DNA of 20,344 nucleotides from Candidatus Terrybacteria bacterium RIFCSPLOWO2_01_FULL_58_14 (GTDB lineage Bacteria > Patescibacteriota > Minisyncoccia > Terrybacterales > 2-01-FULL-58-14): positions 6,638-26,981 of the forward strand of contig MHSZ01000032.1 in the NCBI GenBank assembly GCA_001824745.1, given 5' to 3'. The first letter of the stretch is position 1, and each line of letters opens with the position of its first letter. A model generated the notes under the pieces. That model was given only the letters and a program-made list of their open reading frames with translations. It had not been told where the DNA came from and did not search any database. Made by a program: the position numbers and the translations under genes. This document shows, piece after piece, positions 6,231 through 13,529 of this stretch.

Positions 6231-6647
6231 GTGCCCAAGAAGAACCGCGACCACAGTTCGCGCCACCACACGAGGCCTTCATCTCGCGGCGGCACCGGTC
6301 CTCACGAAGACCTCATGGTGTTTTCCGGTGACGAGCGCAAGAAACGCCCCAAGAAACACCCGTCCTGGCACACGCTTTTCTCGAATCTCACACTACCGGA
6401 AGTGCTGACACTTTTAGCGCTGTGGGAGCGGCCCGACGGTACGCTCAACGTTGACTTCTTGAGCGAGAACATGCGTGCGGCCTGGCACGAATTGTTCGGA
6501 AGCGCTTCGACACCGAGGGAAGCGGTGGCGTGGATCTTCAAAGCGTTCGGGCTTGCCCGTATTCGGCGGGATTGCCGTGCGCAGTTCGCAGATCGCGATC
6601 TCGATGATGTCTTAGCCGCGATTCGGCGGAACTTCGCAGTCGTGTAG
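6231..6647 (+). CDS. Small basic protein of unknown function, first gene of the AAA+ operon
   Basis: I do not recognise this protein. From GTG 6231 it has 138 residues: a basic, His/Arg/Ser-rich and probably disordered start (1-45), then a helical, leucine-rich part (about 46-138) with LTLPEVLTLLALWERPDG and a C-terminal DLDDVLAAIRRNF helix. The start was chosen because AGGAGG (6218-6223) lies 7 nt before GTG 6231. An in-frame ATG at 6174 would place the leader hairpin and the ribosome site inside the coding region. The gene ends 25 nt before the AAA+ ATG, so the two are co-transcribed. A role as an adaptor or substrate-recognition partner of the ATPase is possible but is only inferred from position. 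Confidence 0.7.
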   Translation: MPKKNRDHSSRHHTRPSSRGGTGPHEDLMVFSGDERKKRPKKHPSWHTLFSNLTLPEVLTLLALWERPDGTLNVDFLSENMRAAWHELFGSASTPREAVAWIFKAFGLARIRRDCRAQFADRDLDDVLAAIRRNFAVV

Positions 6648-6672
6648 CAATACGAAGAAAAGGAGGATGACG

Positions 6673-8175
6673 ATGGCGAGAAAGTCGCCGCGACCAAAGT
6701 CGCAGCAACCGGAATCGCGCGTGATCCTCGTGGATCTCACGCGAGCCGACTGGAAGCCGATTGATCCGAGAAAGCGGAGTGTCGAGGTCGAGCAGTGCAT
6801 CGCGTTTCTATCCGAACGCATCCGCGGACAGCCGAAAGGCATTGAGGCCATTGCCGACGCTTACGAGCTTTACCTTTCCGGAGAACAAGATCCTCGCTAT
6901 CCGATCTGCAAGTTCCTTTTCCTTGGCCCTTCGGGGACGGGGAAAACGCAGCTCGTGAGAACTTTTGCGTTGTTCTTGTTCGGAGACGAATCCGCGATGA
7001 CGCGGATCGACTGTTCCGAGTATGTCCATCGCGCGGACGTCACCCGCCTTCTCGGATCTTCGCCCGGCTACATCCGCTCCGACGAGATTCCGATCTTGGC
7101 CCAGCAGCGGCTTGACTACCCGGCATGGAAGGCGCTTCACGAGCCGCGTCTTCGGCAACTGCGGAGCCAACAGCAGGCAGTTGAGAACGCAAGGCCGAAG
7201 AAGGAGAAGGATCTCAAAGACGCCCAGCGCGCGTTGCGTCAGGCGGCGACGGAGGCAGCGCGGCGGAAGCTCCAAAACGAAGTGACGCAACTTGCCTCAG
7301 AGCTTCAGCGTATCGAAAGCGAGCGGCAGGCGATCGAGCAAGAAATCTCGCAGCTCGTGTTTCGTCCCGGCACCCGCAGGTATCCCTCGATCGTGCTTTT
7401 CGACGAGATCGAGAAGGGCGATCCGCAGCTGCAGCATATGCTTTTGCAGATCATGGATTATGCGCGCGTGACGGTATCACTCCCGCAACCCCAAACATAC
7501 GAGGGCGGGAGGAAGAAGAGCGGGAGCGGTGCTACGAATCCCGGAGAACTCCAGAAACGCGAAACGACTGTTTTTTCCCATTCGTTCCTTTTCATGACCT
7601 CCAATACCGGCCGCAAGGAGATTGAATCGCTCCTTGCAGGCAGAGGCACGCTTGGGTTCGCCGCTCCGGCGAAGGATGCGGGAGCGAAACGGGGACAGGC
7701 GGTCTATGAGGAGGCAATGCGTGCGGCGCGCAAGACCTTCGGCCCCGAGTTCCGGAGACGCCTTGATAGCACCATTGTCTTTCAGCCGCTCTCTGATGCG
7801 GTGTTGGTTCAGATCGCAGATGATCTCGTTTACCGCCAGGGCGCTCAGTTGATGGAACGCCGAGGGATTCTTCTTATCGTGACGGAGGGTTTCAAGGAGT
7901 ATCTCGTCGCCGAGGCCAAAGAGCACCGCGAAGAGGGCGCGAGCGTCATGGAGCACAAGCTGCAGTCGCAGATGGTGAAACCCATCAATCGCATGGCGCG
8001 TTCCGGCGAGATCCGGAAGGGCGATGTCGTACTCATCTTGATGAAGGATGAAGACGGAAAAGCCCACGTCGCGTATGTTGCAGACGAACGCACGCGCCGA
8101 GCGTTTGCGCGTGCGGAACAAAGCGGCGCGGGAACCGTGGAAATCCGCATCAAGCCTGAGGCGGAAACCGAATGA
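6673..8175 (+). CDS. AAA+ ATPase related to the ClpA/ClpB D2 domain, with coiled-coil insertion
   Basis: A 500-residue single-ring AAA+ protein, likely a protein unfoldase or remodeller. Motifs: Walker A GPSGTGKT (85-92), pore-loop-like GSSPGYI (128-134), Walker B IVLFDEIEK (240-248), sensor 1 MTSNTG (308-313), arginine finger region EFRRRLD (359-365) and a ClpB-like C-terminal small domain (about 400-455). A heptad-rich, charged coiled coil (about 155-230) separates the pore loop from Walker B, where ClpA/ClpB have only a short link. A second insertion (about 270-300) precedes sensor 1. The ClpB sensor-2 GAR motif reads GAS (422-424), so that arginine appears lost. There is no Clp N-domain or D1 domain. 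ATG 6673 was preferred because it has a 6-nt spacing to AGGAGG; ATG 6667 directly abuts it. Confidence 0.85.
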   Translation: MARKSPRPKSQQPESRVILVDLTRADWKPIDPRKRSVEVEQCIAFLSERIRGQPKGIEAIADAYELYLSGEQDPRYPICKFLFLGPSGTGKTQLVRTFALFLFGDESAMTRIDCSEYVHRADVTRLLGSSPGYIRSDEIPILAQQRLDYPAWKALHEPRLRQLRSQQQAVENARPKKEKDLKDAQRALRQAATEAARRKLQNEVTQLASELQRIESERQAIEQEISQLVFRPGTRRYPSIVLFDEIEKGDPQLQHMLLQIMDYARVTVSLPQPQTYEGGRKKSGSGATNPGELQKRETTVFSHSFLFMTSNTGRKEIESLLAGRGTLGFAAPAKDAGAKRGQAVYEEAMRAARKTFGPEFRRRLDSTIVFQPLSDAVLVQIADDLVYRQGAQLMERRGILLIVTEGFKEYLVAEAKEHREEGASVMEHKLQSQMVKPINRMARSGEIRKGDVVLILMKDEDGKAHVAYVADERTRRAFARAEQSGAGTVEIRIKPEAETE

Positions 8176-8209
8176 ACGGCGGAGGGAAATCCCTCCGCCG
8201 TCTCTTTTT
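8176..8209 (+). terminator. Rho-independent terminator after the AAA+ gene
   Basis: ACGGCGGAGGGA (8176-8187) pairs perfectly with TCCCTCCGCCGT (8190-8201), followed by CTCTTTTTC. It starts immediately after the stop codon. Confidence 0.93.
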
Positions 8210-8248
8210 CGAGCGGAGCGCAATGCCGATATGCTAGGATGTCCTTAT

Positions 8249-8998
8249 ATGGCGCTCGTTGATGAGCTCATAGCAGAGGGAGTCCTGCGAACGCCGCGCA
8301 TTATCGCGGCTTTCCGCGCCATCCACCGTTCCGATTTCGTCCCCGAAGAACTCAAAGATGCTGCGGAGACCGTGAACGCTCCGTTGCCGATCGGGGCGGG
8401 GCAGACGATCTCGCAGCCCTGGACGGTCGCGTTCATGCTGGAGCTTCTCGATCCGGAACCTGGCCACAAGATTCTCGATATTGGCGCGGGGTCGGGGTGG
8501 CAGACGGCGCTTTTGGCGCACATTGTCGACGCGCCGTTCCACGCGACCCCTCGGAAGCCAGACCCAGGCCCAACCATTCCGAGGGGCCGCGCTTCGCGGC
8601 GCGCCGGGGCGCCTTCTGGGCGGGAAGAAAAAAAAGGAAAAGTGTATGCGATGGAGCGCGTGCCGGAACTCTGTGAGTTCGGAGAAGGAAATGTCGCCAA
8701 GTACGATTTTGTTGCTCGGGATGTTGTGACGTGGATATGCGGCGATGCGAGTGAAGGATTATCTCTCCATGCGCCGTATAATCGGATCGTTGCCGCAGCT
8801 GCGGTTCGCGAAATTCCCTCCGCATGGCGTGAGCAGTGTATCGTGGGGGGCATCATCGTCGCGCCTATCGCAGGGAGCATCTGGCGACTCCGGCGCATCG
8901 CTGAAGGGAGATGGGGTGAAGAGGAGTATCCCGGATTTTCTTTCGTCCCATTTATTCGGAATCCGCAGGAGGCGAGACATTCAAGGGAATCACGCTGA
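8249..8998 (+). CDS. pcm: Protein-L-isoaspartate O-methyltransferase with in-frame palindromic element
   Basis: Repairs isoaspartyl residues in damaged proteins with S-adenosylmethionine; cytoplasmic. Family motifs: FVPEEL (30-35), GQTISQPWTVAFMLELL (51-67) and the SAM-binding ILDIGAGSGWQTALL (75-89). The usual continuation into GKVYAMERVPEL (130-141) is interrupted by about 35 extra residues (94-128, DAPFHAT to SGREEK) encoded by repeat element copy B. The frame is intact through the insertion. In the fold this point lies between the first SAM-binding strand-helix and the second strand, so a surface loop could tolerate it; whether activity is kept is unknown. ATG 8249 fits the usual N-terminus (MALVDELI). 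TAGGAT (8235-8240) lies 8 nt upstream and suggests a near-leaderless message. mltG follows after 22 nt. Confidence 0.9.
   Translation: MALVDELIAEGVLRTPRIIAAFRAIHRSDFVPEELKDAAETVNAPLPIGAGQTISQPWTVAFMLELLDPEPGHKILDIGAGSGWQTALLAHIVDAPFHATPRKPDPGPTIPRGRASRRAGAPSGREEKKGKVYAMERVPELCEFGEGNVAKYDFVARDVVTWICGDASEGLSLHAPYNRIVAAAAVREIPSAWREQCIVGGIIVAPIAGSIWRLRRIAEGRWGEEEYPGFSFVPFIRNPQEARHSRESR
8530..8603 (+). repeat. Palindromic repeat element, copy B (inside pcm)
   Basis: Stem CCCCTCGGAA (8547-8556) / TTCCGAGGGG (8577-8586), 10 bp and perfect, with a 20-nt loop (8557-8576) matching copy A at 18 of 20 positions. The outer stem CGCGCCG (8530-8536) / CGGCGCG (8597-8603) gives the same 74-nt span as copy A. 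Copy A's inner stem has different bases on both arms yet still pairs, which argues for selection on structure. In the pcm frame the core reads KPDPGPTIPRG. Additional low-complexity G/C- and A-rich sequence to about 8636 is also extra relative to the expected protein. Confidence 0.85.
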
Positions 8999-9020
8999 AC
9001 GCCAAAGAGACGTTGGAGTT

Positions 9021-10217
9021 ATGGAAAAAGAATCGAGAGATTCACAATCCCCATTAGTGCCGCAGCCGCCGAAGATGGGGGAGTACCTCTCTGGCACCCA
9101 GGAACACTCAGTGCTCCCCGAAGGGCCGTTGGCACTGCCGAAGCTTCCCCCTCCTCGCGTAAAATGGCGGCGGATTGCCGGAGTCCTTTTGTTCGGTCTA
9201 CTCTCCGGAGGGATTGCGGGAGCGGGCGCCATCGCGTTTTATGTGTTTACGCCGATTGATCCTGCGGGCGCCGAGAAAGAGTTTATCATCGAGCCGGGAA
9301 CAAGGGTCGTGGAGGTGACGGCGGCACTCGAACGCGAAGGATTCGTGCGCAACGGACTCGCCTTCGCGACACTTTTGCGTTTCCAGGGCCGTGAAGCGGA
9401 CGTGAAGGCGGGTACATTCATACTTTCTCCTGCGATGACATCGCGGCGCATCTCCGATATTCTCACAGCACAAGCACCCCCCGAACGCGATCTGCGCACA
9501 ACGGTACCGGAGGGGTTTACGGTTGTGGAAACCGCGGAGCGTCTTGCGGAAAGCGGCGCTGTGGAAAGCGCCAGTATTTTTCTCGACGCAGTCGTGCGCA
9601 TCTCCCCGTACGATTTCCTTGCACAATGCGCTGCAGCGCTCGGCTCAGCGTCGTGCGAAGTGCCCGTGCGGACGCTTGAGGGCTATCTGTTTCCCGACAC
9701 CTATCGTTTTCGCAAGCAGGCGACGCCGAACGAGATTGTCGCAAAATTTCTCGAAAACTTTGATCGACAGTTCTCGCCGCAACTTCGGAGCGAGGCAGCG
9801 GCTTCAGGCAGATCGCTCTCCGATATCGTGACGATGGCATCGCTCGTCGAGCGAGAGGCAAAGTTCGACGCAGACCGGCCGATTATCGCCGGAATTCTTT
9901 TCAAGCGCCTCGAGATCGGTATGCCGTTGCAGGTGGACGCGACGGTGCTGTATGCGAAATCAGAAGGAGGGCTTGTGACGCTTCCTATGCGAGATCTTAC
10001 GCTTGAGGACCTCCAGATTGATTCTCTCTACAACACTTATCGCGTTGCGGGTCTCCCGCCCGGACCCATTGCAAGCCCCGGATTGAAGTCATTGCTTGCA
10101 GCGCTTCGCCCCGAACCTTCTCTTTATCTCTTTTACCTCCACGCTCCCGACGGCACGACGGTGTACTCCCGCACGTTGCAGGAGCATAACGCCGCGAAGG
10201 ATCGATATCTCCGGTGA
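9021..10217 (+). CDS. mltG: Endolytic murein transglycosylase MltG (YceG-like)
   Basis: Cleaves nascent peptidoglycan glycan strands to set chain length; anchored in the cytoplasmic membrane. 398 residues: a cytoplasmic proline-rich tail (1-50), one membrane helix (about 52-76), a LysM-like region (about 85-150), then the catalytic domain. Signature blocks are EGYLFPDTYRF (220-230), ASLVEREA (273-280) with the expected catalytic glutamate at E277, a PLQVDATVLYA block (302-312), YNTYRVAGLPPGPIASPG (337-354) and a C-terminal FYLHAPDGTTVYSRTLQEH (371-389). ATG 9021 was chosen because it falls just after the pcm stop; only a short GGAG lies 2 nt upstream, so translation may be coupled to pcm. The histidine kinase gene follows after 3 nt. 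Confidence 0.93.
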   Translation: MEKESRDSQSPLVPQPPKMGEYLSGTQEHSVLPEGPLALPKLPPPRVKWRRIAGVLLFGLLSGGIAGAGAIAFYVFTPIDPAGAEKEFIIEPGTRVVEVTAALEREGFVRNGLAFATLLRFQGREADVKAGTFILSPAMTSRRISDILTAQAPPERDLRTTVPEGFTVVETAERLAESGAVESASIFLDAVVRISPYDFLAQCAAALGSASCEVPVRTLEGYLFPDTYRFRKQATPNEIVAKFLENFDRQFSPQLRSEAAASGRSLSDIVTMASLVEREAKFDADRPIIAGILFKRLEIGMPLQVDATVLYAKSEGGLVTLPMRDLTLEDLQIDSLYNTYRVAGLPPGPIASPGLKSLLAALRPEPSLYLFYLHAPDGTTVYSRTLQEHNAAKDRYLR

Positions 10218-10220
10218 TCT

Positions 10221-12053
10221 ATGGAGAAGAACAGGGTGCTTCGTACGACGATTTTTCGAAAAGTATTCAGCCGTCTCGTACTCGCGGGGCTTGTTCCTCT
10301 CCTTGCGATGGGAACGGTGGGCATCGCGTTTCTCGTATTCTCGCTATGGGAGAGCAATGCGGAGCTTGAACGGACGGTGCTGATGCAGAAACGCACGGAA
10401 GTGGAGCGACTCTTCGCAGAATTACTGGAGACCTTCAGCGTCTATGTGGGATACGAAGAGGAACTTCCTGTGCGTTTGGAAGATCAGCGCTTCTTTCTCG
10501 AAGGAATCTTGCGGGATCAGCCGATGCTCGCGGAGCTTTCGATCCTCCAAACCATTCCTGTACTCGAAGGCGCATCTGTGGGAGAAGAAACTTTTCGGCT
10601 CGCGCGGAACGGCGATTTGCTCGCGTCTCGCTTGCGGGCGGACGATCCCGCTTTTGTTGCCGCGGCGTCGGGGAAAACGTTTATCGGGGAAACGCGCTGG
10701 GAAGACGGACAGCCTTTCGCAGCGGTATCGGGGCCTATCAAGAACAGGGGTGGCCGGTTCATCGGCGTACTCGCGGGAGAACTCTCACTCACGAAGGTGC
10801 AGACATATTTCCGGGGAGCGAGCTTTGGCGGGAGCGGCGCGGTCTACCTTTTGGACGAGCAGAACCGCGTGCTTGCCCATTCCGGCGGCGACACGCAGGT
10901 GTTCCGCGACGCATCCGCCGTCGCGTTTCCACTGGACGAGGCGACGATCGGTGCGGGGCTCGATGGAGCGACGGTCTTCGCCTCGACGATCGCCATGAGC
11001 CGTCCGCCGTGGCGCCTCGGCGCAGAATGGCCGCTCCAGGATGCCTTTGCGGAACTCAGGAATCTTGGCGGACAAATCATTTTGCTCGCTGTCCTTCTCG
11101 TGGGCGCGCTCGTGCTGCTTGCGAACCGGCAGTCGCGCGAAGTCGCCGGTCCCATACGGCTTTTGGAGGCGGCGGCGGCACGGATCGGCCGGGGAGAGTT
11201 CGGGGCATCCGCGGAAGTACGCACGGGCGATGAACTCGAGGAACTCGGCGCGGTCCTGCATCGTATGGCGCAAGACCTCTCGCGTTTTCAACAGGTACGG
11301 GCGGCCGAGATTCGCGCACAGGCGTTTACGGGTGCGATGGTAAAAGAGCACGAGCTCGCCGAGGCAAAGGATTTTATCCTCACGACGGCTTCGCACCAGT
11401 TCCGTACGCCGATATCCGCGCTAAGCTGGAGTGCTGGAGTACTCAAGCGCATGGCGTTGCCCGACGAGGCCAGGGTCTTACTCGAAGGAATCGAAGAACA
11501 CTCGATGAACCTCGGCGTGATCGTCACCGACCTCCTCAATGCCGCGGCGTTTGGGCCGGGATACCTTCTCGCCGATGATGCAGGGCCGGTGGCGCTTGAC
11601 GGCATCGTGAAAGAGGCGGTGGAGCGATTGCACCCCTTGGGAGAACGGAAAGGGATACGATTCATTCTCGACATCTCTCCGGGTGAGCGTCTTTTGGTGC
11701 GGGGAAGCGCCTTCGCGCTTCGAATCGCAGCGGAGCATCTCATTGCGAATGCGATTACCTATACTCCGGCGGGTGGCGAGGTACGAGTCGCGCTTTCGCG
11801 TATTCCTCAGGGGGTACTTCAGTTCTCCGTGCGTGATACCGGCATCGGAATCCCTAAAGAAGAGCAGGTGCATCTTTTTTCTTCTTTTTTCCGCGCATCC
11901 AATGCTATCGAGGCAAAGAATGTCGGAACCGGCCTGGGACTTTTCATTGTGCACAACATCGTCGCGGGCCATGGCGGCAGCGTATCCTGCGTTTCTGAGA
12001 GGGGAAAAGGAACGGAGTGTACGGTGACGCTTCCTCTTCAAGAAAAGCCTTGA
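10221..12053 (+). CDS. Membrane sensor histidine kinase (cache-like sensor, HAMP, HisKA, HATPase)
   Basis: A 610-residue two-component sensor. Order: membrane helix 1 (about 19-43), extracytoplasmic double-cache-like sensor domain (44-282), membrane helix 2 (about 283-301), HAMP linker (302-355), dimerisation/phosphoacceptor helix with ASHQFRTPISAL (H392), and an ATPase domain with N-box EHLIANAITYTP (505-516), G1 DTGIGIP (539-545) and G2 GTGLGLF (569-575). All catalytic motifs are intact, so it should autophosphorylate. The ligand is unknown. No response regulator is encoded in the window, so it is an orphan here. It starts 3 nt after the mltG stop with no obvious Shine-Dalgarno, indicating coupling; co-expression with mltG hints at cell-envelope signalling, which is an inference only. 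Confidence 0.92.
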   Translation: MEKNRVLRTTIFRKVFSRLVLAGLVPLLAMGTVGIAFLVFSLWESNAELERTVLMQKRTEVERLFAELLETFSVYVGYEEELPVRLEDQRFFLEGILRDQPMLAELSILQTIPVLEGASVGEETFRLARNGDLLASRLRADDPAFVAAASGKTFIGETRWEDGQPFAAVSGPIKNRGGRFIGVLAGELSLTKVQTYFRGASFGGSGAVYLLDEQNRVLAHSGGDTQVFRDASAVAFPLDEATIGAGLDGATVFASTIAMSRPPWRLGAEWPLQDAFAELRNLGGQIILLAVLLVGALVLLANRQSREVAGPIRLLEAAAARIGRGEFGASAEVRTGDELEELGAVLHRMAQDLSRFQQVRAAEIRAQAFTGAMVKEHELAEAKDFILTTASHQFRTPISALSWSAGVLKRMALPDEARVLLEGIEEHSMNLGVIVTDLLNAAAFGPGYLLADDAGPVALDGIVKEAVERLHPLGERKGIRFILDISPGERLLVRGSAFALRIAAEHLIANAITYTPAGGEVRVALSRIPQGVLQFSVRDTGIGIPKEEQVHLFSSFFRASNAIEAKNVGTGLGLFIVHNIVAGHGGSVSCVSERGKGTECTVTLPLQEKP

Positions 12054-12060
12054 GGAACCC

Positions 12061-12089
12061 TTGACACGGAAGCGTTTGTTTTCTAGGAT
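12061..12089 (+). promoter_or_regulatory. Promoter of the rplJ-rplL operon
   Basis: A perfect -35 TTGACA (12061-12066), 17-bp spacer and TAGGAT (12084-12089). It is the strongest sigma70-like promoter in the window and lies 7 nt after the histidine kinase stop codon. The transcript would start near 12096. Confidence 0.85.
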
Positions 12090-12095
12090 GCGCGT

Positions 12096-12200
12096 AGACG
12101 CCGTAGACGGAGGGCAGCTCGCCTAAGGCGACAGAAGACCCTCTGAGGCAGTATCGCGCTTGCGCGATTCGTCTGCGGTTCGTCCGCGGATTTTTCATTC
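12096..12200 (+). promoter_or_regulatory. Ribosomal protein L10 leader with attenuator-like hairpin
   Basis: The 5' leader carries the hallmarks of the L10 leader, which binds the L10(L12)4 complex for feedback control. CGTAGACGGAGGG (12102-12114) pairs through GAGGG (12110-12114) with CCCTC (12139-12143), followed by TGAGGCA, and encloses a small hairpin TCGCC (12119-12123) / GGCGA (12127-12131). A second hairpin ATCGCG/CGCGAT (12153-12168) follows, then CTGCGG (12173-12178) / CCGCGG (12184-12189) plus ATTTTT, a terminator ending 5 nt before the rplJ ATG. Control by transcription attenuation, as known for the Bacillus L10 leader, is the likely mechanism. I did not identify the antiterminator pairing with certainty. 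Confidence 0.75.
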
Positions 12201-12755
12201 ATGTTGACGCGTGAGGCGAAAACAACGATTGTCCGAGAGCTTGTGGCGGCACTTCGGGGCGATCCGGGGCTTTTCTTCGTTGACTATCGGAGCGTGGCGA
12301 GCCAGTCGATGCGTACGCTTCGCGAGCGGCTCCGTGCGCACGGCGGCGTGTTGCAGGTGGTGAAGAAAACCCTGCTTCGGCGCGCCCTTGCCGATGCGGG
12401 ATTGGCGGAACCGGCACTTCCTGTGTGGGAAGGGCAGACCGCCGTGGTGTACGGTTTCTCCGACGCAGCCGCAGCCGCGAAGATTCTCCGGATATTCCGT
12501 AAAGAGTTGGAGGTGAGTCGGGGGGAAACGGCGTTCTCGCTGCGTGGCGGCATCCTTGGGCCTCAACTGCTCGGTCCAAATGACCTCGAGACGCTTGCTT
12601 TGCTGCCGACGCGCCCGGAGTTGCTTGCTCAGTTCGCGGGGGTTCTTGTAGCCCCGCTCTCCGCCCTCGCCTTCGTATTGGCGAGTCCGGTCAGCGGGTT
12701 TGTCCAGGTTCTGCGAGCGAGGACAGTATCTCAAGAAGAGAAAGGATTATCGTAA
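12201..12755 (+). CDS. rplJ: Large ribosomal subunit protein uL10
   Basis: Forms the base of the ribosomal stalk and holds L7/L12 dimers through its C-terminal helix. 184 residues, close to the family's usual length. The N-terminus MLTREAKTTIVRELVAALR, the VVKKTLLRRAL segment (53-63) that contacts 23S rRNA and the LPTRPELLAQFAGVLVAPLSALAFVL block (split: LPTRPELLAQFAGV then LVAPLSALAFVL) are typical of L10. It is followed by rplL, as in most bacteria. No good Shine-Dalgarno precedes the ATG; the terminator-like hairpin occupies that position. The 105-nt gap to rplL contains a CTCCC/GGGAG hairpin (about 12797-12827) and an A/T-rich TATATT (12790-12795), so a separate rplL start site is possible. 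Confidence 0.93.
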   Translation: MLTREAKTTIVRELVAALRGDPGLFFVDYRSVASQSMRTLRERLRAHGGVLQVVKKTLLRRALADAGLAEPALPVWEGQTAVVYGFSDAAAAAKILRIFRKELEVSRGETAFSLRGGILGPQLLGPNDLETLALLPTRPELLAQFAGVLVAPLSALAFVLASPVSGFVQVLRARTVSQEEKGLS

Positions 12756-12860
12756 AGGTCGAGTTCACGTAGCGTTTTTCGTCGAATAGTATATTTCTCC
12801 CAAGCGCTAAGATGCGGCTCTGGGGAGCGATAGACAGTTCGTTCGAAGACGTTCAACGCC

Positions 12861-13280
12861 ATGAAGAAAACAGAGAACATCAATGACGAGGTCGAGGTTC
12901 CCGAGAAGTTCCGCGATCTCGTGAGTACGATCGAGCAGATGCCGGCACTCGACCTTTCGGAACTCGTGAAGGTGCTTGAGCGGAAGTTCGGAGTTTCGGC
13001 CATGGCGCCGATCGCGATTGCCGCGTCTGGTGGCAGCGCCGGAGAAGCGGCAGGAGGTGGGGAAGAAAAGGATTCTTTCAACGTCATCCTCAAGAGCGTG
13101 GGCGGTCAGAAGATCCAGGTGATTAAGGTGGTGCGGGAACTTACCGGTAAGGGTTTGAAGGAGGCGAAGGATCTCGTGGACGTAGCGCCCAAGTCCGTCG
13201 TCGAGGGGGTGAAAAAAGACCAAGCGGAAGAGTTCAAGAAGAAGTTGGAGGAGGCGGGGGCAACCGTCGAGCTTCAGTGA
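12861..13280 (+). CDS. rplL: Large ribosomal subunit protein bL12 (L7/L12)
   Basis: Flexible stalk protein that recruits translation factors to the ribosome. 139 residues in the standard order: N-terminal dimerisation helices (about 15-47, including [16 protein letters not shown]), an Ala/Gly-rich hinge (about 47-69, with [12 protein letters not shown]), and the globular C-terminal domain with [20 protein letters not shown] (74-93) and [20 protein letters not shown] (98-117). The N-terminus carries about ten extra charged residues compared with Escherichia coli. There is no Shine-Dalgarno near the ATG. A strong terminator follows 24 nt after the stop. Confidence 0.97.
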   Translation: MKKTENINDEVEVPEKFRDLVSTIEQMPALDLSELVKVLERKFGVSAMAPIAIAASGGSAGEAAGGGEEKDSFNVILKSVGGQKIQVIKVVRELTGKGLKEAKDLVDVAPKSVVEGVKKDQAEEFKKKLEEAGATVELQ

Positions 13281-13303
13281 ATCCGCGGCGGTTTGGTTCG
13301 TAT

Positions 13304-13341
13304 GAGACGGCCTCGATATCTCGGGGCCGTCTCGTTTTTTT
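13304..13341 (+). terminator. Terminator of the rplJ-rplL operon
   Basis: GAGACGGCC (13304-13312) pairs with GGCCGTCTC (13325-13333), with a TCGA/TCGG-containing top, followed by GTTTTTTT. Confidence 0.93.
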
Positions 13342-13374
13342 CCAATCCTCCTGTGCTCGAAAGCGGGAAGCTAT

Positions 13375-13473
13375 GTTCGACTTCGCTCGCCACGAGTTTT
13401 GCAAGTTGGTCGATCCGCAATGTGTTGTATATCAGGATAGCTATTCTCGCCCCGAGCAGTGCCGATGGGTGGA
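13375..13473 (+). repeat. Diverged intergenic repeat family 2, copy 2
   Basis: Aligns without net gaps to 5047-5145; the GCCCCGAGCAGTG block (13449-13461) is identical. It lies between the convergent terminators of rplL and the minus-strand gene. The minus strand has an open frame here (part of 13274-13507), but the homologous copy is not open in that frame, so I treat it as non-coding. Confidence 0.5.
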
Positions 13474-13477
13474 ATTG

Positions 13478-13500
13478 AAAATCCTGCCCACGGCAGGATT
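13478..13500 (-). terminator. Terminator of the minus-strand PP2C-like gene
   Basis: AATCCTGCC (13480-13488) and GGCAGGATT (13492-13500) form a perfect 9-bp stem with a 3-nt loop. Read on the minus strand it is followed by TTTC and lies about 30 nt after the stop codon of the gene ending at 13530. It faces the rplL terminator, as expected between convergent genes. Confidence 0.75.
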
Positions 13501-13529
13501 GTCTCATTCAACCGAGAATCGGGGCGCGA

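Noticed and set aside
2675..8603. CRISPR array
   Set aside because: The repeats are few, far apart and palindromic with a long loop; no regular spacers or cas genes are present.
8745..9020. Upstream extension of mltG to an ATG at 8745
   Set aside because: It would overlap pcm by more than 250 nt in another frame and add residues not found in MltG.
13274..13507. Minus-strand 77-residue open frame between rplL and the PP2C-like gene
   Set aside because: It spans both terminators, and the homologous repeat copy at 5047-5145 is not open in the same frame, so it is better explained as a non-coding repeat.
13281..13529. tRNA or other classical RNA gene in the gap
   Set aside because: No cloverleaf, no T-loop GTTCRA pattern and no acceptor pairing could be found by eye; only terminators and a repeat are visible.
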